64,000 bases of DNA. Origin: Quillaja saponaria. Taxonomy: Eukaryota > Streptophyta > Magnoliopsida > Fabales > Quillajaceae. The notes under the pieces are model-generated. The model saw only the letters and a list, made by a program, of their open reading frames with translations, had not been told where the DNA came from and did not search any database. The position numbers were made by a program, and so were the translations under genes. This document shows positions 22,368-32,615 of this stretch, piece by piece. Every line of letters starts with the position of its first letter. Positions within the stretch are counted from its first letter, which is position 1. Location of the stretch: the NCBI GenBank assembly GCA_029379385.1, contig CM055611.1:10354001-10418000 (forward strand), given 5' to 3'.

Positions 22368-22372
22368 GTACT

Positions 22373-23289
22373 GGTTTTTCCCAAATTGAAATTTCTTGTA
22401 GTAAATCTCTCAACCTGGTGGCTTCTTCACTAGTTGAAGCTAAAGCAATAAGCTCAGCTTTCATGATTGACTTAACAATTAATTTTTGTTTCTTAGATTT
22501 CCAACAAATAGAACCAACACCCAATGTAAAAATATGACTAGTAGTAGATAAGGAATTACCTATCAAAGTATTCCAATCAATATCAGAATAGCCCTCAAGT
22601 ACAGCTGGGTATTTTTGATTAAATAGCCTATAATTTTTAGTGTCATTCAGATATTTCATAACACATTCTATAGCATGCCAATGCTCTATAATTGGCTTAC
22701 TTGTTAATCCACCAAGTAATCCTACAACATATGCAATGTCATGGTTAAATAACGTAAACTCCCTATTATACTAGCATACTCTTTTTGATTTATAATAAAT
22801 CTACCATCATATATGAGTTCTAAATGAACATTAGATGCAAAGGTGTAGTCACATGCTTGCAATCAACATAATTTTATTTTTGCAAGATTTAATTCAAATA
22901 ATGTGCTTGATCTAAATATATTCCATCATGTTTTTTAGTAATTTTCATGCCAAGAATAACATTAGCTTCACCAAGATCTTTCATATCAAATTTGTTGTGA
23001 AGCTAGTTTTTGATTCCTTTAACTACATTCAAATTAGAACTAAAAATTAACATATCATCCATATACAAGGTAATAATAACATGAAAATCACCAATATATT
23101 TGTAGTATAATCATTTATTGTACTCATTTGATTTAAAACCATTTTTTGTCATGAACATATCAAAATTTTCATGCCATTGCTTTGGAGCTTGTTTCAATCC
23201 ATATAATTTAGATAACTTGCAAACTTTATTTTCTTGCTCATTCACAATAAATCTTTTGGGTTGATCCATATATATTTCTTCTTCTAAAT
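22373..23289 (-). pseudogene. Copia-B RT and RNase H fragment (minus strand)
   Basis: Reading leftwards from 23289: EEEIYMDQPKRFIVNEQENK, then LYGLKQAPKQWHENFD, VIITLYMDDMLIFSSNLN (the RT catalytic block near 23070, both Asp kept), FDMKDLGEANVILGMKITK and, after several stops, an open 99-residue RNase H piece (22360-22659: KYPAVLEGYSDIDW, GSICWKSKKQKLIVKSIMKAELIALA). This is Ty1/copia pol. The upstream part is cut by Tekay-A at 23290 and the end by the Tekay-B LTR at 22367. It is a different copy from copia-A, which is on the other strand. Confidence 0.85.
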
Positions 23290-25875
23290 TGTGATAACCC
23301 AGTAACTTAACGTATATCTCAAGATGTTATGTGAAAAATTATATTAGATACGTAAATAATATTTTTGTTCAACTATTATTGTGTGTAGATTTTGTGGTGA
23401 ATTAAAATTAAAGCAAGATGTTAATGGGGAAATTATTTTAACTTATATATAATCACCACCAAATTAAAAAAAATAATAAAATAATAATAATAATAACAAC
23501 AAGATTAAGATAGATTATGGGCCACTAGTTTATCATTGACTATTTGGCTTGACTTTCTTTTCCATTTGTTTTTATTCAACCGACCTGCCTCCCCTGTTCT
23601 ACGAATCCTCCATTTCCTCCCCTGTTCTCGGTAAAAACGCAGCCTTTCTGTTAGCCGTCCTAGCAGCTGAGCACCTTCCTCTAGCCACGGAAGCTGCTTT
23701 GCTTCTTCCCCAACCATTGACATCCTCCGGTTCCTTCTGCCAGCCATGGTGGTAGCCTTGTCGTGAGTTCCAGGAGTAGCCAACAGTCACCGTGTAGCAC
23801 AGCAGGAGCAAAGCAGCAACCGAGGCCTTTTCCCCTCCTTGGCCATCCAACAGGCTAAAGTGAAGTGGCTTACTTTAGCTCATATTGAGCAGCCGAGTTG
23901 CTCCAGCTGCCAGCCGCCACTCTCCACCCTACACCTTGGTGGTTTCAATTGTGTAGATTTCCACTACTTTATGCCTCTAATTCCTTGATTTTCTTGTTTA
24001 ACTTTGAGTGGAATGCTTTTCATTGTTGTTGAGAAGTTAGATTTAACATAGGAGTGGGTTTGTAAGGTTCACCTTAAAGGAAGTTAACTGGATGGGTGTG
24101 GAAAACAGGGAGATTAACTTGGTTGCCTATTTTCCTTGTATGGTCGTTGAAGCATGAAAGAAAGGGGGGAGTGAGTGGTGATTCATTGTGGTCAAGGAAG
24201 TGAGTGGCAAACCTTGAGCTGTACATGAAGATTTGGGAATGATCTCTTTACTAGACGAATTAGGAAGATAAATAAGTGGTTTGGATTGCAATTAAGATAA
24301 CATAAAAATAATAATAATAATAAAATGCAAGTAACAAAAGTTGGAAATTTGAACTATGTGAACATTAGAATAATTAATTTAAATTGATAATATATGTTAG
24401 ATAATATAATTTGAATTCTACAGTGAAAATGTAAATATTGTGAAAAGTTAGGAATTAGTTAATTGAATTATGAATAGAGCATAAATAAAATGGAAACTAA
24501 TGTTGAACAAGTAATACGTATCTATACACCTAACTATGCATATAATTTACCTTTAGGTATTTGACAAGATAGCTAGTTAAAGTAAAGATATATATGGAAA
24601 ATTAATTTTGAGTTATAAAATTTAAATTAGTAAATAAATTGAATTGCTTAACCTTGCTTTAAGAATCATATTAACCATAATCAATTACAATTAAGAAAAT
24701 TATGAAATTAAATTTAAAATTATTATTATTAGTAACATGAATATATGATTTTCAGCTCCAGAGCGTGTCGATGATATTCTGACACTATCACAGGACTAGA
24801 CGGACTGATGGATCACGTTCGTAAGCTTGTAAGTGAATTATGTACTTTATTGTTACTAGATTATTATGTGTATGTTTGAATTAATGGGTTATAATAAAAA
24901 AAATTAGGAAATTGAGTTATTTCAGTGATTTAATCAGATGGTATGTGTTTGACATTGAATATGGTTGATAAGGGCCAATAATGTGAAAGTTTTCTGAAAA
25001 ATAGGTTTTCATTTTCGAAATTAAAATCCAGGTGCACCTAGGATAATTGAATTTGATATTTGATATGAGTTGTTCTGACTCTGATAATTATTTTAAAAAT
25101 GAATGGAGTGCTCAGCTCCTGTTGGTTGGATTATGTACGAAGAATTACTTTGTTGTGTAGGTGCGTAAATGCCTTGTGAGGAAGACATTGTTGTACGGGG
25201 CAAAGTTACTCGTTGGCCCTTTGCTTGTGCAATTGTTTATTAATTATTTGGTTGTTTGAGTAATTTAAGTGATATATTAACCTATGTGAACTAAGTAAAT
25301 TGTGAGCATATGAAAATTGTGATTACGTATGTGTGTAAATTTATGTTATGATACATATGTTGGGTGATACTGGTATCCTTAGGGTACATGATTTGCTCAC
25401 TGAGTCCTTGTAACTTACTCTTTCCTTTATAGTTGTTTTTTTTTAGTTTCTAGGAAACTCCTATTGGTTGTGACAAATATTTGATACCTACCGACTCTAT
25501 CGCGGCAAGATATATCTCGGAGATCATACATTTGGAGCGTATGGGGTGATACTTGCAGTTGTTTTAGGTGTTATGCATTGTTGTTAGACATATACTGATT
25601 TCACCATGGTGATTGCATATTTTGTTAGGAGCGAAGCTCCTTTGTATATTGTGATATTATAGTTTACTGTGGATATTGTAAACAGGTTATTTTATATATT
25701 ATAGGTATGCACCACTATATGGGGAACCTCTGTCAATATTTTCAATGATATTGTAGTAGTTTTAACTATAATGTGTTTATAAGTTTAGGGGGGCACATTA
25801 CTTGCATATTTAGGGTTAAAGGGATATGGACACCTATTTCTCCGACCAGTCATACTTTTATTTGAGGGTGTGACA
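23290..25875 (+). repeat. Tekay-A 5' LTR (2,586 bp)
   Basis: It starts tgtgataaccc and ends gagggtgtgaca, three bases before the primer site. The first ~345 bases match 30771-31113. It contains (taa) repeats near 23475-23498, a GC-richer part at 23580-23960 that gives overlapping spurious ORFs on both strands, and a hairpin at 25627-25641. No gene is supported inside it. Confidence 0.9.
25627..25641 (+). other. LTR hairpin aggagc-gaa-gctcct
   Basis: A perfect 6-bp stem with a 3-base loop, 234 bases before the LTR end. The solo LTR of the same superfamily has aggagc-tcc-gctcct at 47146-47160 (7-bp stem counting the flanking a/t pair), 270 bases from its corresponding end. The stem is the same but the loop differs, which favours a conserved RNA or DNA structure. 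Confidence 0.55.
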
Positions 25876-25878
25876 AGT

Positions 25879-25890
25879 TGGTATCAGAGC
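25879..25890 (+). other. Primer binding site, initiator tRNA-Met type
   Basis: tggtatcagagc is the 12-base complement of the 3' end of plant initiator tRNA-Met used by many plant retrotransposons for minus-strand priming. It begins three bases after the 5' LTR. Confidence 0.95.
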
Positions 25891-26077
25891 ATGGTTAGAG
25901 GTCTCTGAATGCAAGTATGGAATGTTATTCCTTAGTTTGTGTACATTACCCAAGACATATGTGGATTTAGTGACGTGTTTTAAATTGTCCTGAAACTCCA
26001 AGTTATTATTATTTTTAGGTACTAGTTTTTATTTTATCTTATAAATGTACTTTAAAGTTGTGTACTTGATCTAGATA

Positions 26078-27280
26078 TAATGCGAAGAAGTGATAGTGTT
26101 GCTAGCCGAGAAGAGCAGCAGGAGGCTAGCTCCGACCAGGGATCTACCGGTCCCCAAACACCAGCAATTAGAGGCAGGGGTCGATGGGGAAGCAGTAGGG
26201 GTTGAGGTCGAGGCAGGGCTGCTGAACCACTTTATACAATAGCTCATGATCTCGACATGGAGTGGTTGGTATAGGGATTTGATCATGTTTAGAGGACTGT
26301 AGGTGACTTAGTTGGGATTTTAGCCCAATAGTAGTAGCCACTAGTAGCTCCCTCTGTTCAGCCTCAGCAAGAGGCAAACCTACTGCTCCAGTTCAGCAAG
26401 ATTGGGGAGCATTTGTGATGCTACACGATTTCCGAAAGATGCAACCACCGAAATTTTTGGAGGTCAACCCAGCTCAGGATCCTTATGATTTCCTAGAGGA
26501 GTCAGATAGACTGTGTATAGCTTTGGGATGTGATCCCATTCGTGTAGTTGAGTTAGTTAGCTATCTGCTATATGATGTGACTTATGATTGGTATAAGATA
26601 CTGGTACAACGGTGGACCGAGCCTACTCCACTAGCGTGGCAAGAGTTTAGCAGAGCTTTTCTAGATTGTTTTTTACCTGAGAGCGTGCGAGATAAGCATG
26701 CTCGTGATTTTGAGCTATTGGTGCAAACTGAAGGTATGTCAGTGGCAGAATATGAAACTCGATTTACTCGACTGTACTGTTTTGCCCCGCATCTTGTAGC
26801 TACGGATCAAACGAGGGTGAAAAGATTTGTGCATGGTTTTAAGGACTATTTATTCAAATCAATGTTTATGTCAGATCCTACGACTTATACTCATGTTGTT
26901 GATGTTGCCTACTTATTGGAGACCAGAGTGGTAGGGAGATAATCAGAGCACGAGAGTCATAAGAAGGCAAGGCAGGAGGGTTCTTCGACCTCTAGGGCTG
27001 GCAGTTCACACAGGCTTGGGGTGAATCTACTTTTGGGCAAGGTTCATTTAGAGAAAGCTTTCAGCAGGGTAGAAGTCATATGAGGCGGGGTTTAGAAGCT
27101 CAGTTTGAGGGAGGATCGTCTAGCGGACCCTGATCATATGAGTTTCCTACATGCTCTACTTGTGGCAATAGGCATACTGGATAGTGTAGACTGAGGATAG
27201 GTGCATGCTTTAAATGAGGAGAGATGGATCATCGTATTAGAGACTGTCTACTGTTGAGAGGTTAGTCCATTTCAGTCGAA
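26078..27280 (+). pseudogene. Tekay-A gag (broken)
   Basis: It probably starts at the ATG at 26078 (MRRSDSVASREEQQEASSDQ), with a Gly/Arg-rich stretch and a stop at ~26203. The capsid domain is open at 26415-26942 (FRKMQPPKFLEVNPAQDPYD, WQEFSRAFLDCFLPESVR, MSVAEYETRFTRL), matching Retrotrans_gag. After a frameshift comes a tandem zinc-knuckle remnant at 27155-27240 (CSTCGNRHTG, a stop, then CFK, a stop, GEMDHRIRDC); one Cys codon has become TGA. It would form virus-like particles and bind RNA. It is longer-lived than pol here: 175 residues are still open. Confidence 0.85.
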
Positions 27281-27389
27281 ACTTCTTCTTCAGTTCAGGG
27301 TAGACCTCCATTTCCTACAACACCTACGAGGCCTCCAGAGGTGCGTGGTGGTTTCTCTAGGGGTTCTTCATCAGCAGGTAAAGGTCAGG

Positions 27390-27960
27390 CCCAAGTTTAT
27401 GCTATGACGACTCAGGATACACAGGCTTCTATTGAGGTGATATCAAGTAATTTGTTTGTTTGTTCCATTAGTGCTAAAGTATTGTTTGATCCCAGAGCTA
27501 CTCATTCTTTTATCTCGCTATATTTTGTTTACCGTGTGGGGAGAGTTACGGAGTTTCTTGATATCTTTCTAGCATTCTTAACTCCATTGGGGAAAACTAT
27601 CTTAGCAGACTAGCATATATCTTCTTGTGAAGTACTTGTGGGGGATAATAATTATCTGGCAGGCTTAATCATACTGGATATGCTGGATTATGATATAATT
27701 CTAGGCATTGATTAGTTGTCTGATCATGACATGCTTTGGTAGACTGTCGTGATAGGAGTGTTAAGTTCAATATTCCTGCCAAGCTGACTTTTATTTTTCA
27801 GGGGGATTGAAGTGAGGTTCCCCGCAATTTAATTTCAGTCATTTAGACAAGAGGACTTATCAGGAAAAAACATCAAGCTTAACTAGCTTTTGTCAGGGAT
27901 ATTCAGTTAGAGTGTCCTCTTTTAGATCGTATCCCAGTGGTGAGAGAGTTTTTTGATGTT
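27390..27960 (+). pseudogene. Tekay-A aspartic protease (active site lost)
   Basis: Open from 27341 to 27613: VISSNLFVCSISAKVLFDPRATHSFIS. In this family the active site reads LFDSGATHSF; here the Ser-Gly next to the catalytic Asp is Pro-Arg, which should abolish activity. The downstream part (GMDWL-like block near 27700, LISVI near 27832) is readable with stops. It is followed directly by the RT. Confidence 0.8.
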
Positions 27961-29135
27961 TTTCTTGAAGAGTTTTTAGGGCTTTCCTCCCGATCGTGAG
28001 ATTGAGTTCGACATTGAGTTATTACCTAGTACTCAACCTATTTCTATTCCCCCTTATAGAATGGTTCCTAGTGAGTTAAGGGAGCTTAAAGTGCAATTAC
28101 AAGATTTGCTGGATAAGGGATTCATTCATCCCAATTCATCTCCTTGGGGTGCTCCTGTGTTATTTGTTAAAAAGAAGGATGGTTCGTTTAGAGATGTATC
28201 AATTACTGGCAATTGAATAAAGTTATAGTTAAAAACAAGCATCCTTTCCCCAGATTGATGACTTATTTGATCAGTTGTAGGGGGCTCTGTGCTTTTCTAA
28301 AATTGATTTTCGCTTGGGGTATTATTAGCTCCAAATTAAAAAGGAAGATATTTTGAAGACTGCTTTTCTTTACTATTTTCATTTATGATATTCTAGTATA
28401 TTCTCAAAGTGAGGAGTAGCATGAGCAGCACCTTCGTATTGCATTGCAAACACTTCAGAAAAATAAGCTTTATACTAAATTCTCTAAGTGTGAATTTTGG
28501 TTAAATCAGGTGACTTTTCTTGGATATGTGATTTCTAAGGAAGGAATTAATGTAGACCCTAGCAAGATAGAAGCAGTTTAGAACTGGCCTCAACCTACAA
28601 ATGTTTCTGAAATTCAAAGTTTTCGGGGCTTAACCAGGTACTACAAGAGATTCATGGAGAATTTCTCTCGTATCGTTGCTCCTTTGACTCGACTAACTCA
28701 GAAAGGAGTTAAATTTTCGTGGTCTGAGACTTATGAAGAAAGCTTTCAAAAATTAAAAACTTGTTTGACTTTAGCTCTTGTTCTTGCACTTCCCTCTATT
28801 ACGGGTAAGTATATTGTGTTTTATGATGCTTCTCGTATTAGACTTGGTTGTGTTTTGATGTAGGATGGAAGAGTTGTAGCATATGCTTCCAGACAACTGA
28901 AAAAGCATGAGGTGAACTACCCTAGTTATGATCGTGAGATGGTAGCAGTAATTTTTGCGTTAAAAATATGGAGACATTACTTGTATAGATCACAAAAGTC
29001 TTAAATATGTCTTTGATTAGAAGGAGTTGAATTTGAGGCAATGAAGATAGATTGAGTTCCTGGAGGATTATGGTTGTTCGATTTCTTATCATCCAGGTAA
29101 AGCAAATGTGTTTGCCGATACTCTGAGTAGGAAGT
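27860..29135 (+). pseudogene. Tekay-A reverse transcriptase and RNase H (broken)
   Basis: RT begins with LECPLLDRIPVVREF (27910-27955) and continues in other frames ([19 protein letters not shown] near 28066-28125, then [13 protein letters not shown]). A deletion joins the KTAF part of the palm (28356) directly to IFIYDILVYSQSE (28377), removing roughly 60 residues; the first Asp of the VFIDD catalytic motif is Tyr. The connection and RNase H are well preserved: [76 protein letters not shown], ending near ANVFADTLSRK at 29131. Dead. Confidence 0.9.
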
Positions 29136-30720
29136 ATATGGTATTTTATCTCATTTATTAGCCGTGCGTACTCAGGTGGTAAAAGATTTGCAACAATGTA
29201 TGGTGGATAGAGTTAGGCTTTGGGTGTCTCCTCAGGGGATATTGCTAGTTCACATTCAAGTATAGTCCACTTTTGTGGAAGCCATAAAAGCATCACAAGA
29301 GGTTGATCCAGAGGTAATTACTGAGAAAACTAAATGTGATCAAGGGATGACTGGTGATTTTTAGGTGGATGGTGAAGGAGTACTTAGGTATGGCTATCAG
29401 ATGGTTGTTCCATCTGATTTAAAATTGAAAAAGAAGATTCTTGAAGCAGCTCATTGTTCATCGTATTTTATGCATCCTGGTTCTTCTAAAATGTATTAGG
29501 ATTTAAGAAAATTTTACTAGTGGAAGGGTATGAAGAAAGATGTTATTAATTTTGTTTCTAGGTGCCTGGTGTGTCAACAAGTGAAAGCTAAAAATCAGAG
29601 GCTGGCGGGGATGTGACAAAAGCTAGATATTCCAGAGTGGAAGTGGGAACATATTACTATGGATTTTGTATTGGGACTTCCTAAGACTGTTAGGGTTTTG
29701 ATTCCATTTGGGTGATTGTTGATGGTTTGACAAAGTCTGCACATTTTCTTCTAATGAAGACTACTTACTCAGTGCATCAGTATGCGAAATTGTATTTGGA
29801 CGAGATTATTTTAATACATGGAGTACCAGTCTCTATTATTTTTTACCGGGATGCTCAATTCACTGCTGCATTTTGGAAATATTTTAAGGAGGCTCTTGGT
29901 ACTCAGTTATTGTTCAATACTGCTTTTCATTCGCAAACTGATGGACAATTGGAGAGAACAATATAAACTTTGGAGGATATATTGCGAGCTTATGTGATGG
30001 ATTTTAAAGGTACTTAGGACCAGCATCTTCCACTAATGGAGTTTGCTTATAATAACAGTTATCATAGTAGCATTCAGATGGCACTATTTGAAGCGTTGTA
30101 TGATAAGAAGTGTCGATCTCCGGTTAGCTGGTTTGAGACAGGCGAGTATCAGTTATTAGGGCCATAATTAATTCAGGATGTTGTAGAAAAGGTTCAGGTG
30201 ATTCGTAATAGACTACGAACAGCTCAGAGCCGACAAAAGTCGTATGTTGATAACCATAGGAGACAACTAGAATTTGACGTGGATGATCACGTGTTCCTAA
30301 AAATTTCTCTTTTTAAAGGCACAATGAGATTTGGTAAGAAAGGTAAGTTAAGCCCAAGATTTATTAGGCATTATCAGATCCTGGATAGGGTTGGAGCAGT
30401 AGCATATAAGCTGGCTTTGCCCCTGGAGTTGGATAGGGTGCACCCAGTATTTCATGTGTCGATGCTTCGAAAATATTTGCTAGATGAATCCCATACCTTA
30501 CGAATTTAGGAAGTGCAAGTCAATAAGAATCTGATGTACAAGGAGCAACCAATAGAAATCATTGATTGACAAGTTCGTAAACTTCGATTGAAGGTTATTC
30601 CTTCTATAAAAGTTTTATAGCAACATCATAGGGAACAAGAAGCCACTTGAGAATCTGAGAATGAAATGAAACAACGTTATCCATATTTATTCGAATAATT
30701 CAGGTAAGTAATATATTGTT
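29136..30720 (+). pseudogene. Tekay-A integrase with C-terminal chromodomain (broken)
   Basis: The zinc-binding HHCC region spans 29445-29590 (FMHPGSSKMY, CLVCQQVKAKN). Catalytic core: WEHITMDFVLGLPKT keeps the first Asp (29648-29692); KSAHFLLMKTTYSVHQYAKL is open from 29712; the family's SDRGPQF block reads FYRDAQF, losing the second Asp; HSQTDGQLERT keeps the Glu. The C-terminal part (30198-30509: AQSRQKSYVDNHRRQLEF, LDRVHPVFHVSMLRKYL) leads into a chromodomain at 30520-30690 (QVRKLRLKVIPSIKVL, EATxESENEMKQRYPYLF). All three stops in the chromodomain are Arg- or Trp-derived. Confidence 0.9.
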
Positions 30721-30756
30721 ACCGTCCATTGCCTAAAATTCAGAATGGATTTCTTT

Positions 30757-30770
30757 TAAGAGGGGGAGAA
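30757..30770 (+). other. Polypurine tract of Tekay-A
   Basis: aagagggggagaa directly precedes the LTR start tgtaataacc at 30771. Confidence 0.9.
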
Positions 30771-31113
30771 TGTAATAACCGGTAACTTAATGTATATCTT
30801 AAGATGTTACGCGGAAAATTATATTGGGTATGTAAATAATGTTTTTGTTCAACTTTTATTGTGTGTATATTTTGTGGTGAATTAAAATTAAAGCAAGATA
30901 TTAATGGGGGAATTATTATAACTTATATATGATTAACACCAAATTAAAAAAAATTAAAATAAATAATAATAATAATAATAATAATAACAACAAGATTAAG
31001 ATAGATTGTGGGTCACTAGTTTATCATTAACTATTTGGCTTGACTTTCTTTTCCATTTTTTTTGATTCAATTGACCTGCCTCCCCTGTTCTACGAATCCT
31101 CCATTTCCTCCCC
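30771..31113 (+). repeat. Tekay-A 3' LTR, truncated by copia-A
   Basis: It matches 23290-23626 with only scattered substitutions (one shows tgtgataaccc, the other tgtaataaccg) and includes the same (taa) run. Similarity stops abruptly after ccatttcctcccc at ~31113, where copia-A begins. Confidence 0.9.
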
Positions 31114-31564
31114 TGGTATATTTATGTAATGATTGAAAGTGGGAATAAAAGGTATATATAATAGTAGGATTTGTAACTCTTATATCAATATAATAATTGA
31201 AATAAATTTCAATGTTAAAATTGAAATTAATAGAGAATTAAGTAATATAAGTTACAAAATCAAATATTGAATTGTAACCATTCAATTGTAATAAATTGCT
31301 AAATTTAAAAACTCAATTAGGAGTTGTGGTTACAAATTCAAATTAATTGATTTTTTTTTTCTTGTAACTCCATCATTCAAAACTTTTTTTGAATTTTGTA
31401 ACTCCCAAAATTATAATTTCAAAAATATGCCTCATAAACTCCACCCTTAAATATAATAATTTTTAAAATATCTTAACAATTTATGAATAAGAAAATCCTT
31501 TCATGAATTTTTTTTTTATTGCTATTTGACTTAATAAAAAAGTCATTAATTTTTTATTAAATGA

Positions 31565-31596
<32 letters not shown>

Positions 31597-31830
31597 GTAT
31601 CTTAACTTATTTATGATTAATCAACTTTTTTGTATCTCTTCTTCTCCTCTTTCTTTCTCCTTTTAAGTTATATAATAGCAACCTTGGATATAAAAGACCT
31701 TGTTGCAAGTAAGGTACAAATATAGTATTAAGGAAAAAGAATTTCTAACTCGACTCAGATATTTTAAAAGTTTATATTATTTCTGCAATTTACATATAAC
31801 AATTTTAAGACTATATTTTGTGTAACAATC
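31114..31830 (+). repeat. Copia-A 5' LTR and leader (tentative)
   Basis: Non-coding AT-rich sequence between the cut Tekay-A LTR and copia gag. The first ~25 bases resemble the LTR start at 62730. A poly-T run (31570-31596) and a pyrimidine-rich stretch near 31640 follow. The LTR end and primer site are not recognisable, so the LTR/leader boundary is unknown. Confidence 0.45.
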
Positions 31831-31834
31831 CAAG

Positions 31835-32355
31835 ACACAAGTCCAAAAGTGCCTGTTGTAATTGATGTTGTCAAACTGGACAAGTTTGATGATTTTTACT
31901 TCAAACATTGTAAGACCAAGATATATATATATATATATTTCTTAACAATCTTGAAGATTGCTTATATGTTGAATGAAGAAAAGCTTTTTTTTTAACTATT
32001 ACAAGGGAAGACAATCTAGATGAATGGGCAATAAAGTATGAAGAACAAAAAATTCTGAAATGGAATCAAGATGACTTCATGTGCAAGGGATACATTCTTA
32101 CAAGTTTGTCCAATTCACTTTTTGACATTTATAACTCCAAGTTTGCTGGGAAAATTACTAAGGAATTATGAGAGGATTTAGATCACAAGTATCAAGTTGA
32201 AGATGCAGGCAATAAGAAATTCCGGGATAGTAAACTTTTTAATTTAAAATAACCAATGACAAATATGTTTCATCTCAAGTTTATGAGTTATAAATTCTCA
32301 TGAATTCTATAGTTTATAAGGGACATTCTCTTTATGAATCATTGCAAGTATTTCA
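31835..32355 (+). pseudogene. Copia-A gag, first part
   Basis: Readable in two frames: VVIDVVKLDKFDDFYFKH (31857-31910), then DEWAIKYEEQKILKWNQDDF and FDIYNSKFAGKITKEL with DLDHKYQVEDAGNKKFRDSK (32017-32250), the capsid-like UBN2-type gag domain of plant Ty1/copia. It decays to LYESLQVF-like sequence at ~32345 and is cut there by CACTA-A; the continuation is at 41368. Confidence 0.8.
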
Positions 32356-32615
32356 AACTATAAGAAAGTGACTTATCCACGACGGGCAAAACCTGTCTTA
32401 AATAAACCTGTTGTAGATAGTTTATCTATGATGATTAGTTACTTATTAACAACAGTTTTGCCCATTTTCGATAATGAAGAATAAAATTTCAAAATTTATT
32501 TCTTAATGTTATCTGAGACGGTATTATAGTTATCTAAGATAGGTTTTACCTGTCTTAGATATAAGTATTTTTTTATTTTATTTTGGCCCATATCCATGAC
32601 GGGTTGCCCGTCTGT
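32356..32615 (+). repeat. CACTA-A left terminal and subterminal repeats
   Basis: Repeated short units of the type tatcta-gac-gggt / cgtcttagata in both orientations, e.g. near 32375, 32405, 32512, 32540 and 32590. In En/Spm elements such arrays are binding sites for the TNPA-type protein. Confidence 0.8.

Larger units (their letters stand above)
23290..31113 (+). mobile_element. Tekay-A, chromovirus (Tekay/Del-type), plus strand
   Basis: 5' LTR, tRNA-Met primer site, gag, protease, RT, RNase H, integrase, chromodomain, polypurine tract and the first ~345 bases of the 3' LTR are all present and in order. The chromodomain after integrase and the domain sequences identify a Tekay/Del-type chromovirus. 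It inserted into copia-B. Its 3' LTR is cut by copia-A at about 31114, so the rest of that LTR should lie beyond the right edge of this window. Every gene has stops. Confidence 0.9.

Noticed and set aside
23505..23850. Overlapping ORFs on both strands in a GC-richer patch
   Set aside because: They lie inside the Tekay-A 5' LTR, run on opposite strands and match no family; explained by base composition.
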